Of a stretch of 64,000 nucleotides of DNA, positions 44,201 to 58,046 are shown piece after piece (within the stretch, counting starts at the first letter, position 1; the number at the start of each line of letters is the position of its first letter). The translations under genes and the position numbers were made by a program. The notes under the pieces are model-generated. The model had not been told where the DNA came from and made no database searches. It worked only from the letters and a program-made list of their open reading frames with translations. The stretch is from Auanema rhodensis (taxonomy: Eukaryota; Nematoda; Chromadorea; Rhabditida; Rhabditidae). The stretch covers positions 13,366,001 to 13,430,000 of the forward strand of contig OZ059899.1 of assembly GCA_964057225.1 (NCBI GenBank), in the 5' to 3' direction.

Positions 44201-47200
44201 AACAAAGCTGTCAGCAGCTTTAGTCGATATATGAAGGAATCCCCCCTATATTAGCCTTTTGCATTGGCCACCCTGACCATACATGCTGATATCTCGAGGG
44301 AGTTTCAAACCCCCCAGGGTATTGCCAGGAGTGTCGGCTCGATGAAGAGTGATGACAGAGTGGCAACATTTAGGAGCAAAATCAAATATAAAAATAAGAA
44401 TCGATGATATTCAATGTCAGTGCCTTTCCATATGTTTTTCTTTGATGAGCATGCTATTCATTTTCTGAGAAAAAATCCTAAAAAAAAAGAAGAAAAAAGA
44501 TGAAGATGAGAACGTCAAGTACTACTTTAGTCCAAGTCCATTTAGAAAGGCTTGTATATTCAGATTTAAACTCTACTGCAATGCAAATAAATACAAGGAA
44601 ACAAGGACTATCTATATGATATATGTATATTTTCATATAGTTAAATTTACGAAAAAGAATTTATGCATGATTGATGTTAACAACTATAGAATGATAAGAG
44701 ATATATGAATATGTTTATATAGATATAGATAGATATATCAAAATAGTTATTGTTTTCAGTTGTTTTGAGTCAAAACAATATTTTTCCGGACAAGTTGACT
44801 TGTAGAATCTAGTTTTCCTCTCATCATCAACATCATCATCATCATCATATCATCGAGCCATCTAATCAAAGTTCCAAAAAGATGTATCACAATCGTATTC
44901 TTTTAACTTTTTTCCTTGAAAACGTCTCTTATGTATTTACAAGTTTGTTGGAAAATAAACTCAAAATATCTGGAAAATACTAAATTTTATTGGAAAATAT
45001 TGGTTCAAACTCTTAAATAGCGAGAACTACAACTTCAACTTATATACCAACATCTCACAAATATCAGCAGTTCAATGTCCCAAAGGATTTCTCAACTGAT
45101 CGCAAAATGAAGAGTCTGGCTCGCATTGACAATGTCGATAATGACGAGCATTTGGAGATATTAAAATTTTGATTGCATCATCATCTTTGTCATTTTCTTC
45201 CTTCTTTTTCTTCCATTTTGAGCACAATAAGTTTGCGACAAAGTTTATTTGTTATGTATTTCTTTTGAAATTTTAATATAAAATATTGAAATATATAATA
45301 TAATAAAGAAAAAAAAAACAATAAATATTATAATATGATATTCATTAGTAAGATTACAAAACCTCAATTTAATTTTTTGTTTCAAATGTATCGAAAATAG
45401 CTGAAAACCCGTATCTACAAATGCGAATAAAATGTGAAACACAATGCAACTTTTTGAGAAAATGGGAGAAATATGAATTAAATTGAAAGAAAAAATCAAA
45501 ATAACGAATATCAAATACTCTTTGTTTCATAGAAACTATATCATTCTTCTGAATTCATGGAGAATCATATCATAAGCGCACCGGAAGTTCATCATCTTCA
45601 GCAACATGAAGATCTAATCGTTTGTAGAAATGCCATAATCGTGGCACATATCGTTTCCATATTACCAAACTGAGTAAGAATGAGCAAATGACTATGATGG
45701 CAAATGCTACAGTGCTGACAAGCATTGGCACAAAGGTCCGCTGTTGATAGTAATCACATGGCTTGACCGATGCTAGATATGGTAAGAGCGGATATTGCCA
45801 GCTGGCAGAATAGCAGAAATATAAATCAGGATTAGCTATCTCTGACTGATTCATGAGATGATCGACCACATCAAATAGACTGCAATCGCACCGTAGTGGA
45901 TTACCGTCAACACGCAAATCAGCTAATGACTTGAGATGCGAGAAATTGCTCGTAAAATGAATACGGTTATCGCCTAGATCAAGGGTGTAGACGGATTGAG
46001 GTAAATCAGTAGCATCAACATTCAGAATACGATTGCCACGTAGATAGAGAGATCGCAATGATGAGAGATGACTAAGAGGCAGACTTCTGCTCAAAGCACA
46101 GTTCGATAAGTCAAGTTCTATCAATCCAGTTAGCTCATCAAGATGATCAGACCAGCAATCTGTTTCACATCGAGCAAATAGCAGAGCATTGTTAGCCAAA
46201 CGTAGATGTTGTAGTTGAGGAAGACCTTGAATACAATGAATTAGCCGACATCACGAAAGATTCACAAAACAATGATTAGAGAGATCTAGACAGTTCAAAT
46301 TGAATTCACAGGTTAAAACGTGAACGGAATTTAACATATGCAACCGGTTCTCATACAGTTGAGGAAATAAATAAAACGTTTCCCGCTCACGTTCCACACG
46401 TGAAATTCAAATTTTGTTTGTAAAAAAAATGGAATTTTCAATCAATTTTGTCTACATCTATCTAAGAAACTTTGAATAAGAACAAACCAGCAAATAGTAC
46501 AGGATCAATTGTTACTAATGCATTACTTGACGCATCTAACATTAAAAGTGAAGGTAAAACTGGATGAGGTAATACTGATAGCTGATTATAAGATAAGTCC
46601 AAAGATATCAGTTGTAGTCCAACACTTGGAAAAGCTAGTTTATCAACCTGAATGAATAATGCAATGATAATGTGTCCGTTAGCTTAAGAACTAACGAACC
46701 TCTGACAGTTGATTATGTGATAAATCTAAATGTTGCAAAGATGGCAAATGACTTAATGTATCAGCTGCTAATGATGTCAATAGATTATTCGATATTGATA
46801 ACGTATGAAGATGCTCGAGTGAAATGCCCGGCGGTGGTTGTGGAAAAGCTGTCAGAAGGTTACGATCCAAATGAACGATTTCCAAGCCGATTGCCTAGAA
46901 TATACATTCTCCATTGCGACATGCTTATTTGCTTTTCATCTAAGTTTTTCTCAAACTATACACTTGAAACATACTCGAATTTGTGTAGTTTCCACCAAAT
47001 TATCAGTTGCAAATAACACTTTCAATGGACAATCTGTATCCAAATTGATTCGTTTGATTTTCATTCCAGAAATATCCATTGTCGTCAGATGCTCACCACA
47101 ATTCATCCAATCATCATCAGCCTTAGAGAAGTAGTTTTAGACTTTTGCTTCACGAGAACAATAGCAGAACAAATGCCTCCGTTTAACATATAATATTATA

Positions 47201-50200
47201 TATTTAACCCACTCCCCCCCTTCCCTTCCGCAGCATTAGACTTCACATAGCTCAAAATTTCCAATTATATTAACTATTCTAATAAAACAAAAATAAATAA
47301 AAAAACATTAATTTAGAAGCTAAATAATCCATGGAAATTTATAGTTTTCTTTAGTCTTCAGGAATACTAAATGATCCAAAAAAAATATATACATAGCCTG
47401 GCTAATGTAAGCTCATGTTTTTCTAATTTTCTCTTTTCATTCATTGGAATACACTTTCACTTCTAGTAAAATATATGAACTATGTTCTTTCTGTTATAGT
47501 AATAATAATAAAAAAAAATTTTTTTATAGCATGATCACAAGCCTTTTTATTTGTTTTCGAACTTTAATAATCTCATTAATTATTACATTAAGAATATCTT
47601 CGCTCGTCTCCCCTCCCCCTCACTCCCTGCAATCGAAAGAGATATTCCTTTCTTGATGTTCTTCGGCAACATCTTTGTCATCCATCTATAGTTTACAAAA
47701 AGCTGAAAGTAGGTCCGCCAGCTGCAAATCCGCTTTATAGGCCGAGTTTGCATGTGGGATGACCAAAATTTGATTATACCTCGACAGGAATTCAGCAATC
47801 TACCGTGTAAATAAGAACACAAACTGAACAACATATCGAAATAGTGAAAGCAAGAAAAACTGAAGCAGTTTCTTTGACTACTTCAGCAATTTTTTCCGTT
47901 TTCTCTCTCTCTTCATATTCATAATAATAGAAAGAAGATACAAGAAAATATAATGTCTTATTGTGAGATACGATTGAATTGAAAAATACAAAAAGAAAAT
48001 ATATTTTTCTTATATCCTAAGCTTTTGAGGAAGTAAAATCTTTAAATATACATAAGTAAATATAGAATAAAGACTTGTTATATGACCTTTTCTTCAACTA
48101 TATTTCAACAAAATTCTTATATTATACACGCATATATGTCCACAAATAGAAGAAGTTCAAGCATCTTGAATAGCATTAAACGAACTCTCAATTGATTTTT
48201 CATTTTTTTTTCTTGTTCGCAACGTTATAAAGAACAAATCCAACTAAGAGCTATATCTAATTTAGATCGTATTCAAATAAACCCGAATCATCAGAATCCG
48301 ATGAATGACTCATTGGCTATTCTCCATTTCCATCTGTTCTTCCTCAAGCATCAACTCCATGTCGCATAGCATTTCTCATCTCTCGTTCTCATCACAATAT
48401 GAAGCTCAACCCTTGCCTACACACTCTTTTCTCTTCATCACTGCTTCTTTTCCTTATTTTTCTCTTTTTTAATTTTTTCTATCTAATCCGACCCTGCGAA
48501 TTGGAAATTGAGTATGTGAAATGAAATACGGCAAAATTTCTAGGAAGATCGACTCACCAGAGGAATATCAGCATGAGAGATGTTCAGATTTATGACTCGG
48601 CTTCGTTGCTCGAGCCATGCTGGAAAGCTGGGTGGTAGAGATGTACGCGAAAGATCCAAGTAGGTTACATTCTCAAGCAGGCTCAAGCCCGAATCATCAA
48701 TTTGCAAATCAGGATTTTGAGATAATACTACAGTTGACATGCGGCTAACATCTTGTGCATCTAGTAGAAGTGACCGACAGTCTTCATTATATGGACAAGC
48801 CGTTGATTCCTGAATCAGTCAAAAACGAAAATGCATCTGTTTATGGTTTAGTCTATACCCGGAACATGATGAGTGTGCTGTTGAGTAGTACTAAATTTGT
48901 ATCTGACAAGAACAACTGTCGAACTGGTGGTAGCATGGTTGAGCGCATTGCTATTGCCAATGGATTTCGGCTTAAATCCAAGCGTTCAAGCTGAACTCCA
49001 TCAGCTAATATCCACGAAAGCTGACTCAAATCACGTATCCGATTTCCTTAAGAACAACTATGAGCAATAATTGCAAAAAGTACAAGACAACAACTAAGAT
49101 TAAAGATTTGTTTCAAGCTTTTGCCTAATTCTTGCTACACTATATCTGCTTATATACACAAAAGTTCTTTTTTTTCTCTTCTTCTTGGTTCTTCTTCCCA
49201 GAATGCCTTGCTAATGTTTTTACTAAATAAGCAAACAAAGTCTCAGCAGACTCATTTCAGGCACACGGCTTAAACGTAGCCGTAAGCTTAGCACAAAATG
49301 ACTTAGATACTGGATACACGAAGAAATAGACGGGAAAATAACAAAAAAGAGAGGGAGAGGCATACAGAGATAGAGCTTCTGAATTAAGAAGCAATTGTTG
49401 AAGCTAGTGGTTGAAGATGATTCTCAGTTTATGTGTTGAACCCGAAGCGTCATTCTCAACGTCTCATCATCAACAACAACACCAGCATCAACATTATCTC
49501 TTCATTATGAAGCCATTGAAGACACATAAACTTAGGGTTGTATCTAATCCTCTTCTTGTTTAGTATGTTTCGTTCATTGACCATCATTCTTCTAATACAG
49601 CCAAGGAAGTTATGACATATAAGCTTTACTGATGGTTATGATTGAAAAAGTGCTACAACATGCTTAACATCTAACAGCTCATAACAACATCATCAGTCTC
49701 ACAATGTTTGTCAAACTCCATAGAGAATGTGACATATAGCAAAGCAAGTAGTCAAGTCAAATATTGGAGAAAAATGAAAATGTAAAAGCTTCTATAACTA
49801 ACCTGCTAAGTTGATAACTTTTAAATGCTTCAGGGAACGTAATAGAGTTGGAGGTAGAACTTCGATCTTGTTGTCAGATATATCAAGTTCTTGCAATCCG
49901 GGGACTGGTAACAAGGAATGTGGTGTTAGATCTTGCAGACCACAGCGATTGATACGTAAAGATCGCAGCTTCTGATGGAATAGAATATGAGGCATATGTG
50001 GAAGTCGTAAATCGAGTAGTTGAAGCTTCTCCACGTAAGGAAGAAGACTGATTGTGCGGACGAGCAGTGTGGGACTAGAGCATGTTACACTACTACTTCC
50101 TATATCACAGGTACAGTGAGAGCAAAGCTCTGCTTCTACCATTCCGTACATCGTAATCAAGCATAGCAGCTTGCCCAAACTCATAAGCTTTGCCATAATG

Positions 50201-52532
50201 AGTGAATGGTTATTGGAGCGGAACACAAATACCTCAAGAATTTATTTTGATAGATTTGTATTAATGAATAAGGTAATCGGAAATACAACAGTAGATTCTG
50301 AAGTGGAAACAAACGATATTCACGATAGAATTGCAAATACCTAATGATTACTTCAGACAAAATGCTCGAATATTGCCGTTAGCGCTGAGTCAATGTAGAC
50401 GACGTGAAGCGCTAACCGTCGAGCAATCGTCAAAACAGCGGCTATGATTCCAAAATGGAATAGTTCACTGCCGAACAAAGCGAGATGAGAGACGAATAAA
50501 CCGGGAGGGGCAAGAACGGAAATCGGGCTCTCACACAATCAGCGGCACATTCAGTAGCCAACACAACAAGCCACGCCTACTTTGTTGGCGGAGCAGAGAA
50601 AGAAGAGGAACAAGAAGACGATGACAACGATGATGGCATCTGCTTAGAAGTCAATGCCAACAACACTGAACCCTCGTCAGTTGACCAGTCAACTACAAGC
50701 CAAAAGACCCAACTCACTTGGAAATACATAAAAGATTAATTGCTTGTCATTTGAAGCCATTAAAGTTTCAAATCTGTTTTTACAGAATATTTAGATGCGC
50801 ATATGAATTCAGACTTGAATTGCATCCGCAGATTCTGCTTCAGCATTCCGTTTAGTATTGAAGCAGCTTGCAAGTATTCGAAACAGTTACAAGGCTCGTA
50901 TACAAGATGTAGGCCAAAAGGCTCCATCCTGAATTTAATTTTGTGGAAATGGCTGGACGGAAAACCAAAACAGATTTTGTGTTTCCAATTTTTAGATTCG
51001 GCAGCATGACTATGACATACGAGTTGAATGACTCAAAATCAAATTATTGCCGAAGCAGCTTTATCTAGAAAAATCTTAAGAAAAGGGAAGGAAAAAGAGA
51101 TGCGTATGAGTAAAGGAATAAAGAAAGAGAGAAAGAGAGAAAGAGAGAAAGAGAGACAAAGTTGTATGAACTGACCCCCGATGAGTAAGAGACATGTAAA
51201 ATACATTGCAAGGAAACGGAAAAGAATAAGCAAAAGACATTATAACAATGTAACCAAACGTAGACAATGAAATAAAAATTAGAAAAAGCTGACGTTAGAT
51301 ACAATCAGTCTACTTGAATTGACTGTGACATGAAGATTATACGAATCTATGAATATCAGAAACTTAATTATATTAGATATAAACCAAACGTTATACAGAA
51401 ATATATATATAACATATAGAACTTGAAAGGATATATATATATATTAGAAAGGTAAGTTTAAAAAAAACTTTTTTTAAGGAAATTTCTTTAATTCTTTAGA
51501 TTCAAATGCTTTTCCTCCTTAAATTCAATTTTCACATTACTTTCACGAATGTGTAGAAACAATAAGGGCACATTTTTCTGCACAGTCAGGAAACTTGGAA
51601 GTCAAAATGAATTTGAATAGACGTACAAGAAAGTCAATCAAATATCTTGGAAACCAAAAACAATAAAGGAAGAACGAAATTTCGAAAGAAAAATGTTTGC
51701 AACGTTAAAGCGTTAAACATTAAGCTTAAACTTGTTTATATCAATGTCAGAAGAAAATTCATTTATTTGATTATTCTTTAGATCACAATATGTTTTTCAT
51801 TTAATTTCAAAATTTAAATAAAATAAATGAATGAATGAGGAATATGTAAATAAGAATAGAATATTTATACATTCATTTCAGAAGGATCGTATAGTATAGT
51901 ATAGTATCGAATAGTATAGAAGTCCAATTAATTATAATATAATTATATATAATAATTATAATAATTTTATTTATTATTTATTAATTTGTAAAATTTATTT
52001 TATTTATTTAATTATTTGTTTTATCATACATATAGATAGATAAATATATTTCAATGATGTTTCTTCATTATTATTATTTTTATTTATTATATTTAAGCAA
52101 TTTCCGTACATTACAAATGAAATAACTTATTTCCTTCTAAGCTGCAACGAAAATAAAAATTATTTTCTATTTTAGAAGTGTCAGCGGAATATGGAACTCG
52201 AAACACAAAGCCATATCCCTATTTGACTAAGTTCATATTCAGTGTAATGATTTCCGGATTTTAGCTCTTCGCATTTCAGCTTTTTAATCAATTTTTTCTT
52301 TTTTTTCTTTTTTGTTTATAATTTGAAAATTATAAAAAAATATATTAAACATATTATAGATAACATTTTAAATAAACTAACTTTACTAAAGTGTGATAAT
52401 GCCACAACAGATACATCAGCGACAGGAGTATGCAACGGTCCGACACATTGTTGTTGAGCTATTAAGCCAGTTACTGAACGATCAACTTTGCATGTCAGAT
52501 ATCTGAAATAATATATAATTTATATCAATAAT

Positions 52533-52616
<84 letters not shown>

Positions 52617-55427
52617 GTTTATTTGTTTATTATTATAAAATTACCGTTTACTTGAAACAGATGGCAAACGTAGGACTCGGTTGAGTGCTTCTCGTACTGT
52701 CAATCCAGATGGTAGAACGAGGCCAGATAGAGGTGAATTGCAAGCAGTTAAATTGAATTTCTTCCTCTCACGTGATCCAACAAAGCGAAGATCATGCTCA
52801 ACCGGATGGATTTGGGAATTCTCATCAAAATCAGTAACAACAAGCTTAAAAGATATATAAATTGAAGGCATAAACCAATTTCAGTGATACTTTTTGAGAA
52901 TCATTAACTTCACCAACAAATGATACCGAGCATTTTTCTCTTCGAGCTATTTGCTTCAATGCTGGGACCAAGTTCTTGTCAATCAATGCTGCATCACTCT
53001 CCTAAAGATTATACACAGATCATTATGAGTTTAAACCTTTTGTTTTACTTGATATTCAGCAGTCCATAGTTCTCGAGCAGATATAGTAGGATCTCCTAAT
53101 TCAAACGCATTTGCTGATATAGCTGCACCTCGATTTTCAACAAGTTCACGTAATACATTTCCTATACATTAACATCAATATTAATTAATTGTAAATACTA
53201 CATGATAGTACTAACCATTTCCTCCGGCTCCTTGGTCATGAATTGCGAGAATAGGATTAGATTCAGACATTTCTGTACAACTACGTACAATACGATGAAG
53301 TTTCTGAGCCATCTCAGCATCACCACGCTGTACAGCGCTGAAATCTAGCTCGGAGTTACGAGAACCTTAAACAAATTTAATTAAAAATTATCAACCAGAT
53401 AATAAAATCATACCTTGAACAGCAAGAGATGAAGCAGCACCCCCGCCAACACCAATACGATAGACTGGTCCACCAATTTTGGCCAGTATATGCCCTGGAG
53501 TACTTTCAACTTTTTTCACATGTTCATTATCTGAAAATATCAAATATGATATCAAATTTAATTTAAAATAGTACTAACCTATGGTTCCAACTCCCCCAGA
53601 AAACATAATTGGTTTAGCATATTCATATCGTTGGCCATGCAAACGAAGACCGAATGATCGGGTAAAACCGCAGATAACAGGCTCACCAAATTTGTTCCCA
53701 TAATCAGAAGCACCATTAGAAGCATCAATAATAATCTATATCGTATAATTATATTTGAAATATATTCGATTGTCTGATCACTTGGCGTGGATGACTGAAT
53801 CCAGACGGATATTCCCATGCTTCTTCATTCTCATCAACCGATTCCCAAGGTAATTTGTAGCCATCAAGATTTAAATTTCCAACAGAATAGCCAGCTACAC
53901 CAGCAATTTCATGAGCACCTTGAGTTGTATATATCTTTTAGCTATATTTAGTTTTATTAAATACCTTTTCCTGTTGAATGAATATCCCGAATACGGCCAC
54001 CAGTTCCTGTGGTAGCTCCCTAAAGCATGAAGCATGAAGATAGAACAAAGAGAAAGAGAGGTAAAGTCATTAAATAAAATTTCTAAATGCCATACTTGGA
54101 ATGGGCAAACGGCTGTCGGAAAATTATGTGTTTCCGCAGAATATATAATATGACGATTAACAGATTTTAAGGAAAAAGCTGATGTTATTGTAGAATCGAT
54201 GGGGATGATATTTTTCAATGTACCGAATCCTTTGATCGCACTATAAATAGACATATTTTATTATTATATTCTATATCATATAAATAGATTATAAATACCT
54301 TGAATTATCACAGAAAGCAATAATACTGTTTGGATTGGATGTATTCAATGTGGATTTTACCATTTTCATCAATGAACTCTAGAACATTGAAGAATTATCT
54401 TTAAAAACATTTTTTTTTCTTAAAATTACTTCAACTGGATTGCCATCTATAGATAGAATGCCATTGAAAAACCAATGTCGAGAATGTTCAGAATCAGATT
54501 GAGCAAGATCAAACAGCTCAACATCAGTAGGATTTCTAAACATAAACATAAACATATATTTATATGTGATTATTTAATTATAAATTAAATTATGTTTGCT
54601 TATACTAACCTTTTTAATTTTTCAGAATATAGATTAATATAGTATTGCATGTCATCATCATCGAAAGCTAACCCCATTTCAATATTTGCCTGTTTAATAG
54701 CATTAGCAAATTACTAATAATATTATATAAAATACCTTTTTTAAATTATTATGATCAGATAATATATCAATAATTTGTATAGATTCTCTTGTATTAATAG
54801 GTGAATGAAAGCAAATATTTTGTGGATAAATGAATTCTAAATGGCCATTGCATGCATGATTAACAGATTTTTGTAATTTTACCAGTCATTTTATCTCCAG
54901 CTAATTCTAGGAAATGATCTGGATTGATATCAGATAAATTAATTGAGTATCTTCTACTTCTCTCGATACGCACAACATTTGAAATTCCAACAGAATTCAG
55001 AATGGCTATTGCATTTGTACAGAAAGCCGTTTTGAACGAAATTCTAGAAAAGAGACAGATTTCTTTATATGTAATCAAAAACTGATATATTTATCAAATA
55101 CCTTGGTCCAATCTCAATAACATTGCTGTTAAATGAGGATTGTTGACTTAATTGACTTTCAAAAACATTTGGTATCAGCAGCATTTCCAACTTATCCTTA
55201 TTCTTTAGCATAAACTCATACTTATCATTTTCTATCTGTAAACAAGCATGTAAGTCATGAATAACACCGTCTATTTATAGTACAGGTAGCACGATATGGT
55301 AGCAATACTCCAATTTGATTTCCAAGTTTGAACATTTTGATTTCGCTTCCAAATGGTTTTTAATGATTTTTGTTCGACGTTTTTCATGTTCACTTTCGTA
55401 TGATGTATACAAACGGATATGGCTCAT
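41221..55427 (-). CDS. pfas-1: phosphoribosylformylglycinamidine synthase
   Basis: Fourth step of purine synthesis: FGAR + Gln + ATP to FGAM, cytosolic. Thirty-three exons, all phases consistent, 1,317 aa (human 1,338). N-terminal half, 17 exons: 55284-55427, 55102-55235, 54883-55043, 54736-54836, 54610-54689, 54430-54535, 54299-54378, 54096-54240, 53965-54019, 53782-53918, 53579-53735, 53414-53530, 53216-53365, 53049-53161, 52891-53001, 52645-52844, 52382-52502. C-terminal half resumes at 43877-44002 and continues 43740-43829, 43610-43693, 43387-43551, 43238-43334, 42950-43045, 42749-42900, 42569-42700, 42424-42517, 42289-42371, 42130-42241, 41944-42081, 41698-41844, 41525-41643, 41410-41477, 41221-41359. 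Visible motifs: SAETHNFPTAVCPFQGATTGTGG, GGKDSLSM, SGHDVSDGG and the amidotransferase nucleophile Cys1145 in GVCNGCQ. The triad Glu reads Asp1271 (PHSDR). Confidence 0.95.
45570..50196 (-). CDS. extracellular LRR single-pass transmembrane protein
   Basis: Seven exons: 49803-50196, 48859-49046, 48558-48809, 46975-47121, 46700-46894, 46488-46647, 45570-46225; 663 aa. Signal peptide 1-22 (MAKLMSLGKLLCLITMYG...), LRRNT cysteines CSHCTCDIGSSSVTC (about 24-38), roughly a dozen leucine-rich repeats (for example LQELDISDNKIEVLP, LQHLDLSHNQLSEV, VYTLDLGDNRI), an LRRCT cap starting NPLRCDC, one membrane span at about 610-635, and a 28-residue cytoplasmic tail without a TIR or kinase domain. This is the architecture of nematode eLRR-only surface proteins used in apical matrix or neuronal roles; I cannot assign an ortholog. 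The longer ORF reading starts at GTG, so I use ATG 50196. An AATAAA on the minus strand near 45244 would end the transcript inside the PFAS intron. Confidence 0.85.
50341..50560 (-). promoter_or_regulatory. 5' UTR exon and probable promoter of the nested LRR gene
   Basis: On the minus strand ATTAG precedes a donor GTATTTGC at 50340, and a CACTTCAG acceptor follows 43 nt later (intron 50298-50340), upstream of the ATG at 50196. The exon side (from 50341 up to roughly 50.56 kb) is clearly more GC-rich than its flanks. A spliced leader exon of its own suggests that the nested gene has an independent promoter. The upper limit is approximate. Confidence 0.45.
52537..52614. repeat. (AT)n microsatellite
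   Basis: About 78 bases of nearly uninterrupted AT repeat in the intron between PFAS exons 16 and 17 (between 52503 and 52644). It is self-complementary and could form a hairpin. Confidence 0.95.
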
Positions 55428-56171
55428 CTGAATTATAATTATAATAAATATTCACATAAAAATTTAAAAAATTAACAATTTTAGCAAAGCATTCGAAAAA
55501 TGAAATAGATTGGAGGTGAGCTATCAATATTGCCAACTTGAGAGCATTACAATATTCCGGTTAGAAGCACTTATAGTTAACGCACTTAGGTAACTATATC
55601 ATTAAAAAAAACTTGCTAAATAAAACAATCTATCTTTTTAATGACAACAATATGAACTTCTGAAACAGACGGGTAGAAATCAATAGTAAAAAGTGGATGA
55701 GATCAACGTACAATACCAAGTTGGAATGTTGTTGATTGTATGGCATACAGAACAGCACTAACTTATATTTAATATTCAAAAAGATATTCAATATATGTTA
55801 TAGATAAGATATATATCTCACATAACATCCTAAAGAAGTGAAAGTCCAAAGATCAACTGACCAGATGAGCAATTAACCTTTTCTTGCTGATTTAGCTCCA
55901 ATAATCATGCCCTTACCTCAAACACGGACGAACGAACCTCCGATTAAAACATTTTTATTGAGAGTTCAAATTATTTATAGCTAAAGAATGTATAATATAT
56001 AGTCTTTATTAGTTATATTCATTTAATACAGATTTGCTTTTGTTTTCGACTTAAAAGTTGAAAATCTTTAATAGAAGATTTTAGCATAGATGGTATTGCG
56101 ATGCATATGCAATGATTCATAGCCTAATAGATAATATAAGCTAAGAAAGAAAAGTTTTACACACTTACATT
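55428..56171. other. intergenic, PFAS upstream
   Basis: AT-rich with no coding exon seen. The PFAS ATG sits directly after ATTCAG (minus strand), so it begins at a splice acceptor: either a 5' UTR intron or a trans-splice site. No leader sequence is present in the genome here to decide. Confidence 0.5.
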
Positions 56172-57692
56172 TCAACTACGCTTAGCCGTTTGGAAAACGT
56201 GAAAGGAACTATGAAGAGGAGATTCGGGTGCAGGTGGAGGAGGAGTTGCAGGCAGCTTAGGAACGCCAGCGTCATTTACATCATTTTTAGCTTGAGCCTA
56301 CAAGCAAGAGGCATTTACAGTAACTAACTACGCGCATACTTTCATTTGTAGTAATCGTTTTGATACCTTTTCTTCGAGAACTCTCCGAATTGAAGCTACA
56401 GATTGTGATCCATGACGTACAGAAGGTCTGAATAAAGTACATCAGCAGGATTGCATGCTTAACCACTTACTCAATTACAGAAACCTCCTGATTTTTCTTT
56501 TTTTGAAAAGAAGGAGTTAATCCAAACTGGAATATTAAATTATATTACAGTCTTAACGATAATAGTTTACAATGCGAGTAGCACGACATCTTTGGCGAAC
56601 TGTGAAACCTGGTAAAGCGCCAAACGGATTGTTAGGATTTGGCATCGGTGGCTTCGGACCGACTGGAGAAGCATGCTTGCTTTTGATTTCAGCAGCTAGA
56701 TGCGATATCGGTGAACTTGAAACGGGACACTTGTTAGCACCCGAGAATTTCTCTGATTGAGAAGTATTTGGGGAAAAAACGAATGTTGATGTGGATGAAG
56801 CACGAGAAAATGATGATGGACAAACTGTCGATTGAGATTTCAATACAATTGACACGTCCAATTCCGGCTTATCTTCTTCATCCACCTGAATACTAGCCTC
56901 AGTCGTTTCAACAGTAGAATTTGCTAAGAAGCCTAAAACCAATATCAATTGAGAATTGTATCCATACGTATATCCAGCTTAATTACTTTCATCTGTTTGA
57001 ATCTCTTTGCATTTCTTTGAATTGTCAACAGGGCGTTTTGAAACAATGCAAGAATTGCATATTTGGCCATCATGGTAGTCACCAACAATTATACGCCATC
57101 TTGCTATTTCATCGTTCACAAGAAACATTGTAATTGTTCCAAAAGAAAACTTAATCTTCATTTCGCAAACTTTTTGCTGGAAAAGAAAATTTTTGCTCAT
57201 TTTTAGGATTTTCTTTACCGGAACTTGATTTTTCATACGTGTTGATGTTTCAGTTATTATAGTTTGAGCTTGTCTCAAATTTAATACGTAGCCTTTATCT
57301 TCGGACTCATAAATCATCAAAATACCCTTTGATGTCACTGCCATGTACCGAAATGCAACAGTAGACACTTGGTCAAGAAAAAAACCCTAAAATATTATAA
57401 ACAGGTTATGTCTGTGAGTGATAGCAATTTAAGCTCACCTTTGCCTTGATTCTGCAACTGTAAATTCCATAAAGTACGGAATCAACATCATGAACTTTCC
57501 ATTTTTTCAAATTAGGAAGAGTTGTGGGCTACAAAATAATCAATAAGCTTGTTTAATTACTATTAATAACTGTTTTTGAATTTCTAATTATTTCAATAAT
57601 TTAACCTTATGAAGATTGGAACATATATGAAGAGTAATTCTGTGGCTACCATTAGAAGTTTTGGGATCTATTGTTTCGCCTTCCACGCCCAT
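56172..57692 (-). CDS. unrecognised protein, possible PH-like fold with NPF/proline-rich tail
   Basis: Eight exons: 57606-57692, 57439-57528, 57219-57386, 56987-57176, 56571-56932, 56471-56526, 56367-56427, 56172-56297; all phases agree, 379 aa, no signal peptide or membrane span. Residues about 20-150 are a beta-rich stretch ending in an amphipathic segment with a central Trp (EIARWRIIVGD), reminiscent of PH/PTB folds. Residues about 180-300 are Ser-rich and disordered, with KPPMPNPNNPFG, which includes an NPF tripeptide (EH-domain ligand in endocytic adaptors). The C-terminus has TPPPPAPESP. The fold and any endocytic link are inference. The next gene upstream, LRRC59-like, stops 354 bp away. 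Confidence 0.7.
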
Positions 57693-58046
57693 TTTGAAAA
57701 TCAGTTATGTATAAGTAAAACAGCCGCGCTTAGCGAACTGTAGCTATGAAATGACGGTAAGCGTATCTCCCACGTAAACGTAAACCACGTCATTTTTGAT
57801 TATGCTACCATGACAATTCTATTGCCAAAATTATATTTTCAGAAAATAAAGAAAAATTTCATTACCGGACAGTAAAACAGTTCAGAATAAGAGAAAACCG
57901 TAAAAAAATATTCCTAATGAAAATACGCAAGTAAAACATGTAATAAATTAAAACAGACCAAAAGAGTTAAACATTCACAAACAGCCAATAGACCAGAAAG
58001 TAGAAAGCACAATTAAAAAATAAGTTAAAAATTTGAGAAAAAAAAT

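Larger units (their letters stand above)
44003..52381 (-). other. 8.4-kb PFAS intron hosting another gene
   Basis: Donor after SHFSK (GTTAGT, exon edge 52382) and acceptor before VGAAVSVG (exon edge 44002), both phase 0. The joined protein matches the unbroken PFAS sequence across this point. Other PFAS introns here are about 40-200 nt. The intron holds a full LRR transmembrane gene on the same strand, an (AT)n tract at its 5' end (52537-52614) and about 1.9 kb of non-coding sequence upstream of the nested gene. Confidence 0.9.

Noticed and set aside
46672-47134. Plus-strand ORFs of 98-114 codons
   Set aside because: Antisense of LRR gene exons 4 and 5.
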